Source: Prionace glauca (taxonomy: Eukaryota; Chordata; Chondrichthyes; Carcharhiniformes; Carcharhinidae). Taken from it: a DNA stretch of 64,000 nucleotides. Made by a program: the position numbers and the translations under genes. The notes under the pieces are model-generated. The model searched no databases. It had not been told where the DNA came from and was given only the letters and a program-made list of their open reading frames with translations. Of this stretch, positions 12,201 to 23,606 are shown piece by piece. The DNA lies in NCBI GenBank assembly GCA_037974335.1, contig CM075760.1, forward strand, positions 40,712,603-40,776,602, read 5' to 3'. Each line of letters begins with the position of its first letter. Position 1 is the stretch's first letter.

Positions 12201-15200
12201 CTCTCTCTGCCTCTCTGTATAAAACAATCACCAAATTACAGGACACTCAATAATGTGACCGCACACAATTCATTATCAAATATCTGTCTCTGTATGTCCC
12301 TGTTCTCTCTCCTCTCCTCGTCTCTGTCTAACTATCTCTGTCTCTCTCTCCGTCTGTATTTTCTCTCTCTGTCTCTCTCTCCCTGTTTCGTCTGTAGCAG
12401 AAACAGATGGAGACAGAGACGGACAGAGGGAGGGGTGGAAACAGCTGTAGGTGTGGGTTAGATGCAGGGGGAGAGACACAGGCTGATAGAGGGAGGGGGC
12501 ATCAGTGAGGGACAGTGGTCCAGTTTAATTCTGAGTGTTCCAGGGAGGTTGGGGGATTTGATTTTACTGTCCCAGCCCCTCTCTGCCTCACTCTCTCTTT
12601 CTCTGTATAAATTTTTCCTGGATTAAAAAGACACTCGACACAGCTGTGGGAGCTTGCTGTGCACTGCAGGGACAGGGGCTCCAGTTTAATTCTGAGGGTT
12701 CCGGGGGTGGGGGTGATTTCAATGTCTCAGCCTCTCTCTGCCTCACTCTCTCTCTCACTGTATAAACATTTCCCAAATTAAAAAAAACTCAACACAGCTG
12801 ACTGCACCTATGGGATCTTGCTGTGCAGCACAGGGATTTTGTTTTAAAAGGTGTTTGGTTTAGTTTTAAGAGGGATTTCCAGCCTTTGTGGAGATTTGGG
12901 ATGATGCAGACACACACACACACACAGGGTAGTGAGCGGGGTGGGGGCTCACAGCAGGCAAGAGGGTTGGGGGTTGTGTGGGGGGGGGAAATGTGTCCCA
13001 TCTGATTCAGGTTCACATTGCTGCTGCTGTGGGATCTTGCTGTGCACACACTGGGCCTGTAACCTTTGCCCCGCACTGTGACAGCGACCACACGTTTTAT
13101 GTTGAAACGAGATCTGGCTCAGGGACCGCAGAATGGGGTTCAAGGTAAAAGCTGGAAAGGGGGTTGGGTAAATTCGAGCACTTTAATCTCCGAGGCATCG
13201 TAGGCTACGGAGCAAGTGCTGGGGAATGGGAGGAGTATAGATTGGGATTGGATGGGCCAGCATTGAGCTGGTGGGCCGAAGGGCACACCACACTGACCTT
13301 TCCATAACCCCCAACATGTTTACAAACACTCCCTGTAGTTTCTTCAAACTTTCTATCAAACTGTCTGTCCATTCTGCTCAATACTGACCCCCCTCTCAAT
13401 CTGGCACTGACCTGGGCTCTGAATTCAGACAGAGTCACAGATAGGGTTTAAAGTTGAAAGTTTTAAAATGTATTTATTGCTGTCACAAGGCTTACATTAA
13501 CACTGCAATGAAATTACTGAGAGAGAGATTGACAGAAGACCTAAATAAAGAGACAGAAAGAGATAAAGGGACATAGAGGGTACTTAAATTTTTAAAGTTT
13601 ATTAATGGCACAAGTAAGGCTCACATTAACACTGCAGTGAAGTTACTGAGAGCGAGGGAGAGACAGAGATTGGGGAGACTTACCAAAGCAGTTTGTGTGT
13701 GTGAGTGTCTGCAGCTTCTGTGTCTTTGAGCTTGCTGGGGTGCCAGGGAGAGAATGTCGCTGCCTTCACCTCTCTCTCTGCCTCTCTGTATAAAACAATC
13801 ACCAAATTACAGGACACTCAATAATGTGACCGCACACAATTCAATATCAAATCTCTCTTTATCTCTGACTCTGATTCTCTCTCTCTCCCTGTCTCTGTTC
13901 CTCTCCCTTTCTCTCCTTGTCACTCCCTCTCCCTGTCACTCTTGTCTTTCTGTTTCTCTCTCTCCTTGTCTCTCTCTCCATCTGTTTTTCTCTCTCTGTC
14001 TCTATCTCCTTGTCTCTCTCTCTGTTTCTCTCTCTCTCCCTCCCAGTCTCTGCTTCTCTCTCTCCCTGTCTGTTCTGTAGTAGAGACAGATGGTGACAGA
14101 GACAGAGAAAGAGGGAGGGATGGAAACAGCTGGAGGTGTGGGTTAGATGCAGGGGGAGAGACACAGACTGTAAGAGGGAGGGGGGCCACAGTGAGGGACA
14201 GGGGCTCCAGTTTAATTCTGAGGGTCCCGGGGGGTGGGGCTGATTTCACTGTCTCAGCCTCTATCTGCCTCACTCTCTCTCTCTCTGTATAAACATTTCC
14301 CAAATTAAAAAAAACTCAACACAGCTGACTGCACCTATGGGATCTTGCTGTGCAGCACAGGGATTTTGTTGTAAAAGGTGTTTGGTTTAGTTTTGAGAGG
14401 GATTTCCAGCCTTTGTGGAGATTTGAAATGATGCAGACACACACACACACACAGGGTAGTGAGCGGGGTGGGGGCTCACAGCAGGCAAGAGGGTTGGGGG
14501 TTGTGTGGGGGGGGGAAATGTGTCCCATCTGATTCAGGTTCACATTGCTGCTGCTGTGGGATCTTGCTGTGCACACACTGGGCCTGTAACCTTTGCCCCC
14601 CCGCACTGTGACAGCGACCACACGTTTTATTTTGAAACAAGATCTGGCTCAGGGACCGCAGAGTGGGGTTCAAGGTAAAAGCTGGAAAGGGGGTTGGTGA
14701 AATTCGAGCACTTTAATCTCTGAGGCATCGTAGGCTACGGAGCAAGTGCTGGGGAATGGGAGGAGTGTAGATTGGGATTGGATGGGCCAGCATTGAGCTG
14801 GTGGGCCGAAGGGCCTGTTTCTGTGCTGTCTGACTCCAGATTCTTTTCTCTCTGTTTTCCCAGGAATTTCTATTTGGATTGGGGGTGTGGGGGGGGTAGA
14901 GAATTTCCCTGTCTCTGTCTCTGTCTCTCCAGTGTTCTTCCCAATCCCTGCATCCCCTCCCCTCTCCCCACACACATTCCCATCTATATTTCATCTCTCA
15001 ATAAAATGTGACAGAAAACCCCAGTGTGAATTGTTGTCAGTTTAATTTCTGTCTCTCAGCCTCTCTCTGCCTCACTCTCTCTCTCTCTGTATAAACATTT
15101 CCCAAAGTAAAAAACACTCCACACAGCTGACTGTGTCCTGTGGGATCTTGCTGTGCACCACAGGGTTTTTGTTTTAAAAAGGGGGGGGGGGGTTGTCAGA

Positions 15201-18200
15201 GGGAGGTTAAAAACTTTCAGGGGACTGTGGGGAAGTCTCCAGACTTGGGACAACACACACACACAGGGTGGGGTGTTTGTGGGGGGGTGTGTGTACTGGG
15301 GGGGTGGGCAGTGAGATATTCTGATATTCCCAACAAGGGCCAGAGGTCTGAGTGTTTAAACATATTAAACTGTTCAAACAGAGACAGGCAGAAAGCCCTG
15401 AGGGTTCACAGCTCCCTGGAAATGCAAAGGGAACTCCCACTGCCCCAAACAGCAGCAAGATGTGAACTGGAAACCCCTTCCCCCAGCTTGTTACACACTG
15501 ACCTTTCCACAACCCCCAACATGTTTACAAACACTCCCTGTAGTTTCTGCAAACTTTCTGTCAAACTGTCTGTCCATTCTGCTCAATACTGACCCCCCTC
15601 TCAATCTGGCACTGACCTGGGCTCTGAATTCAGACAGAGTCACAGATAGGGTTTAAAGTTGAAAGTTTTATAACTTATTTATTACTGTCACAAGGCTTAC
15701 ATTAACACTGCAAAGAAGTTACTGAGAGAGAGAGAGAGACAGAAGACCTAAATAAAGAAACAGAAAGCCAGAGATAAAGGGAGAGAGAGGGTACTTAATT
15801 TTTTAAAGTTTATTAGTGTCACATGTAAGGCTCACATTAACACTGCAAAGAAGTTACTGAGAGAGAGAGAGAGAGAGACATAGATAGAGACAGAAAGAGA
15901 GAGAGAGACAAAGGGACAGAGAGGGTACTTAAAGTTTTAAAGTTTATTAGTGTCACAAGTAAGGCTCACATTAACACTGCAATGAAGTTACTGAGAGAGA
16001 GGGAGATAGACACACAGAGACATCGATAAAGAGAGAGAGACAGAGATGGTGGGAGACTTACCAAAGCAGTTTGTGTGTGTGAGTGTCTGCAGCTTCTGTG
16101 TCTTTGAGCTTGCCGGGGTGTCAGGGAGAGAATGTCACTGTCTTCACCTCTCTCTCTGCCTCTCTGTATAAAACAATCACCAAATTACAGGACACTCAAT
16201 AATGTGACCACACACAATTCAATATCAAATATCTGTCTCTGTATGTCCCTGTTCTCTCTCCTCTCCTCGTCTCTGTCTAACTATCTCTGTCTCTCCATCT
16301 GTATTTTCTCTCTCTCTCTCTCTCTCCCTGTTTCGTCTGTAGCAGAAACAGATGGAGACGGAGGCAGGGACAGAGGGAGGGGTGGAAACAGCTGTAGGTG
16401 TGGGTTAGATGCAAGGGGAGAGACACAGGCTGTTAGAGGGAGGGGGCATCAGTGAGGGACAGTGGTCCAGTTTAATTCTGAGTGTCCCAGGGAGGTTGGG
16501 GGATTTGATTTTACTGTCCCAGCCCCTCTCTGCCTCACTCTCTCTTTCTCTGTATAATTTTTTCCCGGATTAAAAAGACACTCGACACAGCTGTGGGATC
16601 TTGCTGTGCACTGCAGGGACAGGGGCTCCAGTTTAATTCTGAGGGTCCCGGGGGTGGGGGTGATTTCAATGTCTCAGCCCTTCTCACTGTATAAACATTT
16701 CCCAAATTTTAAAAAACTCAACACACACACAGACACAGGGTGGGGGGTTTGTGGGGGGGTGTGTGTACTGGGGGGGTGGGCAGTGAGATATTCTGATATT
16801 CCCAACAAGGGCCAGAGGTCTGAGTGTTTAAACATATTAAACTGTTCAAACAGAGACAGGTAGAAAGCCCTGAGGGTTCACAGCTCCCTGGAAATGCAAA
16901 GGGAACTCCCACTGCCCCAAACAGCAGCAAGATGTGAACTGGAAACCCCTTCCCTCAGCTTGTTACACACTGACCTTTCCACAACCCCCAACATGTTTAC
17001 AAACACTCCCTGTAGTTTCTTCAAACTTTCTATCAAACTGTCTGTCCATTCTGCTCAATACTGACCCCCCTCTCAATCTGGCACTGACCTGGGCTCTGAA
17101 TTCAGACAGAGTCACAGATAGGGTTTAAAGTTGAAAGATTTAAAATGTATTTATTGCTGTCACAAGGCTGACATTAACACTGCAAAGTTACTGAGAGAGA
17201 GAGAGAGAGAGAGAGAGACATAGATACAGAGACAGAAAGAGAGAGAGAGACAAAGGGACAGAGAGGGTACTTAAATTTTTAAAGTTTATTAGTGTCACAA
17301 GTAAGGCTCACATTAACACTGCAATGAAGTTACTGAGAGAGAGGGAGATAGACACACAGAGACAGAGATTGGGGAGACTTACCAAAGCAGTTTGTGTGTG
17401 TGAGTGTCTGCAGCTTCTGTGTCTCTGAGCTTGCCGGGGTGTCAGGGAGAGAATGTCACTGTCTTCACCTCTCTCTCTGCCTCTCTGTATAAAACAATCA
17501 CCAAATGACAGGACACTCAATAATGTGACCGCACACAATTCAATAGCAAATATCTGTCTCTGTATCTCCCTGTTCTCTCTCCTCTCCTCATCTCTGTCTC
17601 TCTCTCTCCGTCTGTATTTTCTGTATAAATTTTTCCTGGATTAAAGACACTTGACACAGCTGACTGTGGGATCTTGCTGTGCACTGCAGGGATTTTGTTT
17701 TAAAAAAAGGGTTGGGTTTAGTTTTAAGAGGGAGTTCCAGCCTTTCTGATGATTTGGGATGATGCAGACACACACACACACTCACACACATGGGGTGGTG
17801 AGTGGGGCAGGGGGCTTACAGCAGGCAAGAAGGTGGGGGGACAGCGTCCCATCTGATTCAGGTTCACATTGCTGCTGCTGTGGGATCTTGCTGTGTACTC
17901 TCTGGGCCTCTGACCTTTGCACCGCACTGCAACAGTGACCACACATTTTATTTTGAAACAAGATCTGGCTCAGGGACCGCAGAGTGGGGTTCAAGGTAAA
18001 AGCTGGAAAGGGGGTTGGGTAAATTCGAGCACTTTAATCTCCGAGGCATCGTAGGCTACGGAGCAAGTGCTGGGGAATGGGAGGAGTGTAGATTTGGATT
18101 TGATGGGCCAGTATTGAGCTGGTGGGCCGAAGGGCACACCACACTCACCTTTCCACAACCCGCAACATGTTTACAAACACTCCCTGTAGTTTCTGCAAAC

Positions 18201-18285
18201 TTTCTATCAAACTGTCTGTCCATTCTGCTCAATACTGACCCCCCTCTCAATCTGGCACTGACCTGGGCTCTGAATTCAGACAGTA
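9221..18285. repeat. Block C, six copies (four full, two truncated)
   Basis: Full copies at 9221-9573, 11352-11703, 15303-15656 and 16776-17128; truncated copies at 13285-13451 and 18136-18285, both fused directly to truncated block B. Landmarks are agatattctgatattccca, ctccctggaaatgcaaaggg, cagcagcaagatgtgaac and ctgggctctgaattcagaca. The full copies and the 13.3-kb copy run into a SINE tail after agggtttaaag. Confidence 0.8.
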
Positions 18286-18666
18286 TTTATTACTGTCACA
18301 AGGTTAACATTAACACTGCAATGAAATTACTGAGAGAGAGAGAGAGACAGAAGACCTAAATAAAGAGACAGAAAGAGATAAAGGGACATAGAGGGTACTT
18401 AAATTTTTAAAGTTTATTAATGTCACAAGTAAGGCTCACATTAACACTGCAGTGAAGTTACTGAGAGCCAGGGAGAGACAGAGATTGGGGAGACTTACCA
18501 AAGCAGTTTGTGTGTGTGAGTGTCTGCAGCTTCTGTGTCTTTGAGCTTGCCGGGGTGCCAGGGAGAGAATGTCACTGTCTTCACCTCTCTCTCTGCCTCT
18601 CTGTATAAAACAATCACCAAATTACAGGACACTCAATAATGTGACCGCACACAATTCAATATCAAA
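9825..18666. repeat. Block A, six copies
   Basis: Copies at 9825-10003, 12103-12281, 13673-13852, 16051-16230, 17373-17551 and 18488-18666. Each starts ggagacttaccaaagcag, carries a (gt)n-cagcttctgtgtct part, then cacctctctctctgcctc and ataaaacaatcaccaaat, and ends near caataatgtgaccgcacaca. All are in the same orientation and differ at only a few positions. A ctctctgt-rich tract of variable length follows each copy. Confidence 0.85.
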
Positions 18667-19860
18667 TCTCTCTTTATCTCTGACTCTGTTTCTCTCTCTC
18701 TCTCCCTGTCTCTGTTCCTCTCCCTTTCTCTCCTTGTCACTCCCTCTCCCTGTCACTCTTGTCTTTCTGTTTCTCTCTCTCCTTGTCTCTCTCTCTCCAT
18801 CTGTTTTTCTGTCTCTGTCTCTATTTCCTTGTCTCTCTCTCTGTTTCTCTCTCTTCTCTCTCTCTCTGTTTCTCTCTCTCCTTGTCTCTCTCTCTCCCAG
18901 TCTCTGTTTCTCTCTCTCCCTGTCTGTTCTGTAGTAGAGACAGATGGAGACAGAGAGAGAGAAAGAGGAGGGATGAAAACAGCTGGAGGTGTGGGTTAGA
19001 TGCAGGGGGAGAGACACTGACTGTTAGAGGGAGGGGGGCCTCAGTGAGGGACAGGGGCTCCAGTTTAATTCTGAGGTTTCCGGGGGTGGGGGTGATTTCA
19101 ATGTCTCAGCCCCTCTCACTGTATAAACATTTCCCAAATTTAAAAAAACTCAACACAGCTGACTGCAACTATGGGATCTTGCTGTGCAGCACAGGGATTT
19201 TGTTTTAAAAGGTGTTTGGTTTAGTTTTAAGAGGGATTTCCAGCCTTTGTGGAGATTTGGGATGATGCAGACACACACACACACACAGGGTAGTGAGCGG
19301 GGTGGGGGCTCACAACAGGCAAGAGGGTTGGGGGTTGTGTGGGGGGGGGGGGAAATGTGTCCCAGCTGATTCAGGTTCACATTGCTGCTGCTGTGGGATC
19401 TTGCTGTGCACACACTGGGCCTGTAACCTTTGCCCCCACGCACTGTGACAGCGACCACACGTTTTATTTTGAAACAAGATGTGGCTCAGGGACCGCAGAG
19501 TGGGGTTCAAGGTAAAAGCTGGAAAGGGGGTTGGGTAAATTCGAGCACTTTAATCTCTGAGGCATCGTAGGCTACGGAGCAAGTGCTGGGGAATGGGGAG
19601 GAGTGTAGATTGGGATTTGATGGGCCAGCATTGAGCTGGTGGGCCGAAGGGCCTGTTTCTGTGCTGTCTGACTCCAGATTCTTTTCTCTCTGTTTTCCCA
19701 GGAATTTCTATTTGGATTGGGGGGGGGGGTATAGAATTTCCCTGTCTCTGTCTCTCCAGTGTTCTTCCCAATCCCTGCACCCCCTCCCCTCTCCCCACAC
19801 ACATTCCCATCTATATTTCATCTCTCAATAAAATGTGACAGAAAACCCCAGTGTGAATTG
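10691..19860. repeat. Block B, five copies (three full, two truncated)
   Basis: Full copies at 10691-11075, 14630-15025 and 19468-19860; truncated copies at 13098-13284 and 17955-18135. Shared landmarks are gatctggctcagggacc, ggggttcaaggtaaaagctg, gaggcatcgtaggctacgga and ggtgggccgaagggc. The full copies go on to a pyrimidine tract ending ttttcccag, then AATAAA at about 11053, 15000 and 19827 followed by a GT-rich stretch. This looks like an acceptor plus poly(A) signal, that is a possible terminal exon, but no open frame in it is recognisable. Confidence 0.75.
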
Positions 19861-20439
19861 TTGTCAGTTTAATTTGGGGAGTGAGAGGGAGGGAGGTGTG
19901 GATCCCATTCCCCACACACCCTCCTGCAGTCCTCACCCACAATGTTTATTTAATCCGCCCCTCACCAGGTTGTGCGTGTGGGATCTTGCTGTGTACACAG
20001 GTGGGTCTGGCTCCCTATTCCTCACACTGGGACCCTGAGCGGGACTTTAACCAGGAAAGATTGAGGGGAGGGAGAAGGGTTGGGGAGGGGCAGGAGGTCG
20101 AGAAATGGAGGGAGAGCTAAACAGAGAGGGAGTGGGGAGGGTGTGAGGGTCTCAGGAGGGGCGGGGGAAAGAGACACAGAGTCTGGGGGGGGGGTGTGTT
20201 TCCTCCATTGTGGGATTGATAGTGGGATCTTGCTGTGCAGAATTGTCTTCATTCCAATTGGAATCAGTCATTCACTGATTAAGGGATGGGGGGGGGGTTG
20301 TGATTTTGGAATTATAAATATTGTTACTATGTCGGGGTGATGTTTCCCTCTGGGGAACCCTGGGGTTAAAATATCCCGGCTTTGTAATTATTCACAAACA
20401 GGTTTACCCTTTGGTGGGTGGCAGAGAGTAAATGAAATA

Positions 20440-21234
20440 TCTGTAAAATGAAACTGTCTATTGGTTGTGTGTGTGTGTGTGTGTTTGAGAGCTTGTTTTA
20501 AAATCATTGGTCCAATTCACAGCCCTGTTTTGCTGCTGGGATTCTGGATGCTGCTGTTTTGGACACAGATGTTATAAAGTTGTCTTCTGCAGTTTAAAAT
20601 CCCAAAGACACCGGCTTTGGAAAGACTCAATGCTGAATGAGTTATTTTGGGTTGTTTTTTTAAAGCATTTTTTCAATATTTCCATTTGTAAAACACCACA
20701 CTTTGATCTTTATATATACAACTTCAGAATATTAGACAGGGAGAGAGAGAGAGAGGAAGAGAGTGAGAGAGGCAGGGAGACAGGTATAGATCTGGGGGGA
20801 GTGTGTAAGAGACAGAGAGGGAGAAACAGAGGAGGGGGGAGTGGAGGAGAGGTGACTGATACAAGTGGGAGCTTCATTGGGGGATCCTGTGTTAATTCAC
20901 TGGCCTGTCTCTGGAGTAAAGCCCCTCCCCAGAATGCTCTGATGTTTTTTAATAAATTAAATATCGGGACAGTCACCAGGCGTTTGGAAGTTCATTTCAT
21001 TTGAAGAATGTTCCCACTTTGTCAGGGTTTAATAATGGGGACGTGAAAATGAATGTTCCCCCTACTACCCCCGAGTGAGATTGTGAATTTGAGCAGGTCC
21101 TGGGATCTTGCTGTGCCTTTTATTGTTTACAATCAGCTTTTTTTTGTTTTGTGTTTAATCATTATAGTTATTTATTTGTTTTGTGTCATAATTATTTGTT
21201 TTGCGTCACTTTATTTCCTCTTGCTCTCTTCCAA
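20440..21234. other. No gene seen
   Basis: Holds a (GT)n run at about 20468-20484, a gagaga/gggaga-rich stretch at 20738-20860 and AT-rich sequence. The hydrophobic open frame at 21053-21277 overlaps a SINE core and a T-rich tract and has no recognised relatives. Confidence 0.5.
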
Positions 21235-21235
21235 G

Positions 21236-21345
21236 GAGAATTCTTTCGGAAACTTTGACGATGCAGAGAGCCGATAGTTTTGCCGTGAGGAATCCTCGGA
21301 CAAGAGCTATAACCAGAGAGATAAATATTAATAAAAATCCCCGTG
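21236..21345 (+). other. Diverged relative of the exon-like cassette
   Basis: After a pyrimidine tract ending ctctcttccaag, the segment contains gaatcctcggacaagagct and ataaccagagag, which align with gaatccttggacaaggggct and atccagagg in the cassettes at 7395 and 8565. No GTGAGT donor follows; instead aataaa appears at about 21331-21337. It may be an older, terminal version of the same unit. Homology is by eye over about 60 bases. Confidence 0.3.
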
Positions 21346-22261
21346 TCTTTGTCGTTCATTTTTATACACAGATAGACTGGTGGGGCTTTCACACTGAGGG
21401 TTAGTGATCTGTGTGTCAGGGGGAGGGGGGGGGGGTATTCCGAGTGATCCCTGCTCCAATGTAATCCCACAGATTCCAATCCCTCTCCCTGAAGCTGTGT
21501 CTGTGTAACTGCCCCATCCTCAGAACTGTTTCTCCACATCTTTCCAATCCCTGTCTCTCCACATCCTATATCCCTCAGCCTCACACAATGGCGGCATCTT
21601 TCCCTTTTTCTCTCATTCTCTCTATCTTTCACTCTCTCGCTGAAACTTTGTCACTCTGTCTTGTCAAAGCACCCCCCCCCCATTCTATTTCTCTGCACAC
21701 CTCACTTTGTATTTCAGCCTCTCTGCACATCTCTCCCTCTGGATCATTTTCTCAATCACAGCAGCCTCCTCTCTCTATCTCTGCTCCCCTTTGTCTCTCT
21801 CTCTCTCTGCTCCCCTCTGTGAATCATTCTGTCCAAATTACAGCAGCATTCTGCCTACCATCTCGATATATTTTCACAGTAACTACATTGCAGTGTTAAT
21901 GTAAACCGACTTATTTACGAATAAATAATGTTTGAACTCTGTTTCTCTGTCTCTTATCTCTCTAGCTATCTGCATCCTTCTCTCTATTTCCCCTCTATGT
22001 GCTCCCCTCTGTGAGTCATTCTGTCTGAAGTACAGCTTTCTCTCTCTCTTTCTCTCTATAGCTTTTCACAGTAACTTCATTGCAGTGTTAATGTAAGTCA
22101 ACTTGTGATTAATAAATAAAACTTTAATCTGAACTGTGCTTCTCTGTCTGTTATCTCTGTAGCTGTCTGCTTTCCTCTTTCTATATCTCCCTGCTTCCCC
22201 ACCTGTCTGCTTTCCCCTGACACAGTCTATCTGAATTAAAAGTAACATCCCGTCTCTTATC

Positions 22262-23000
22262 TCTCTCTCTCTGCTCCCCTCTGTGAATCTCTGTCTGAAT
22301 TACAGCAGCACCCTCTCCAACTCAATCTCTATATCTGTCTCTGTACCTCTATCTGCTCCCCTCTCTGTGAATCATTCTGTCTGAATTACAGCAGCACCCT
22401 CTCCAACTCAATCTCTATATCTGTCTCTGTACCTCTATCTGCTCCCCTGTCTGTCTGAATTACAGCAGCACCCTCTCCAACTCAATCTCTATATCTGTCT
22501 CTGTACCTGTATCTGCTCCCTTCTCTGTGAATCATTCTGTCTGAATTACAGTAGCACCCTCTCCAACTCAATCTCTATATCTGTCTCTGTACCTCTATCT
22601 GCTCCCCTGTCTGTGAATCATTCTATCTGAATTACAGCAGAACCCTCTCCAACTCAATCTCTATATCTGTCTCTGTACCTGTATCTGCTCCCCTCTCTGT
22701 GAATCATTCTGTCTGAATTACAGTAGCACCCTCTCCAACTCAATCTCTATATCTGTCTCTGTACCTGTATCTGCTCCCCTCTCTGTGAATCATTCTGTCT
22801 GAATTACAGCAGCACCCTCTCCAACTCAATCTCTATATCTGTCTCTGTACCTGTATCTGCTCCCCTCTCTGTGAATCATTCTGTCTGAATTACAGTAGCA
22901 CCCTCTCCAACTCAATCTCTATATCTGTCTCTGTGCCTGTATCTGCTCCCCTCTCTGTGAATCATTCTGTCTGAATTACAGCAGCATTCTCTCTATCTCC
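22262..23000. repeat. 86-bp tandem repeat, about 9 units
   Basis: ctgaattacag recurs at 22295, 22381, 22455, 22541, 22627, 22713, 22799, 22885 and 22971: steps of 86 with one shortened to 74. The unit includes gcaccctctccaactcaatc, tctatatctgtctctgtacc and gtgaatcattctgt. Units are over 95% alike by eye, so expansion is recent. Confidence 0.9.
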
Positions 23001-23606
23001 ACCTGGAAGTCTGTCTCTTATCTCTGTCTCTCTCTGCTCTCTTGTGGGGGAGGGGCCAGATCAGGGGTTTGCTGTTCACCAGCAGCGAAGGCTCAGGGAC
23101 ACAGCGGACGGGGGACAGAGAATGTTGAAAGGGGGAAGAGTGTGTAACAGAGGGGCTTGCCCAGAGCCAGAGGTTATTAGGGAAGGGGCTGGTTGGGGGA
23201 GTGGAGGCTGTTGTACAGGATGGGGGAATATTATAACACAGGCTGTCCAGAGTCAGGGGTTATTAGAGAAAGGGGGCAATGGAGGAGGGGGTGGGGGCAG
23301 AATCAGACATGGGGTGTGTTGTACAGGATGGGGGGGCGGGGGGTGCGGGGATATTATAAGACAGGCTGCTCAGTATCAGGGGAATTAGTCATTTGAAGGT
23401 TAATGTTTAAAATGGGCAGATTCCACATCCAACTGGACCAGGAGCTGTTTATAGGGGGGAGTGGAGGGGGATTGATTGGGGAAGGGGGGATCAGTAATTA
23501 GAAAGGGGGGTTCTATCAGTCTAGGGGCTGTTCACAGGGAGGGAGCGGAAATTTACCAGGGCGAGGGCAGGAGAGGGAACTTAGAGGGATTGGGTGCTGA
23601 GACAGA
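23001..23606. other. G-rich sequence with a short duplication
   Basis: A diverged duplication is visible: gttgtacaggatgggggaat...ataacacaggctgtccagag near 23211-23255 and gttgtacaggatggggggg...ataagacaggctgctcag near 23318-23372. No coding feature is supported. Confidence 0.5.

Larger units (their letters stand above)
8940..20000. repeat. Amplified array of blocks A, B and C
   Basis: About 11 kb are made of re-used blocks. Order by start: C1 9221, A1 9825, B1 10691, C2 11352, A2 12103, B2/C3 13098-13451, A3 13673, B3 14630, C4 15303, A4 16051, C5 16776, A5 17373, B4/C6 17955-18285, A6 18488, B5 19468. SINE tails and gagaga stretches lie between C and A. Spacing varies from 1.1 to 2.4 kb through internal deletions. 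No protein-coding gene is recognised; short open frames that look conserved between copies follow only from DNA identity. Confidence 0.85.
9050..21120 (+). mobile_element. Repeated core gatcttgctgtg, about 17 copies
   Basis: The word gtgggatcttgctgtgcac or a close variant occurs near 9058, 10619, 11197, 12650, 12817, 13034, 14342, 14560, 15147, 16600, 17678, 17883, 19175, 19397, 19980, 20224 and 21104. Longer matches, for example at 17880-17960, add accgcactgcaacagtgacc. From memory of vertebrate SINE sequences this matches the conserved body of an old dispersed SINE. I infer decayed SINE copies multiplied by the array; the exact family needs a repeat-library search. Confidence 0.5.
9590..22130. 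mobile_element. SINE tail fragments, about 16 copies
   Basis: The motif tgtcacaaggctnacattaacactgcaa, a SINE 3' tail, is found at about 9600, 9727, 11728, 11868, 11998, 13478, 13605, 15680, 15818, 15950, 17155, 17290, 18293 and 18420 in minus orientation, and at about 21880-21920 and 22070-22130 in plus orientation (cattgcagtgttaatgtaa). In the array they are usually followed by gagagagac stretches and come as doublets or triplets, so they have been amplified together with block A. Confidence 0.75.

Noticed and set aside
15140-15592. 150-codon frames repeated in block C
   Set aside because: The same frame is shorter or shifted in other copies and contains (CA)n and G-runs; no sign of selection.
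21053-21277. Hydrophobic open frame resembling a membrane segment
   Set aside because: Lies over a SINE core and a T-rich tract; hydrophobicity reflects T-rich codons.
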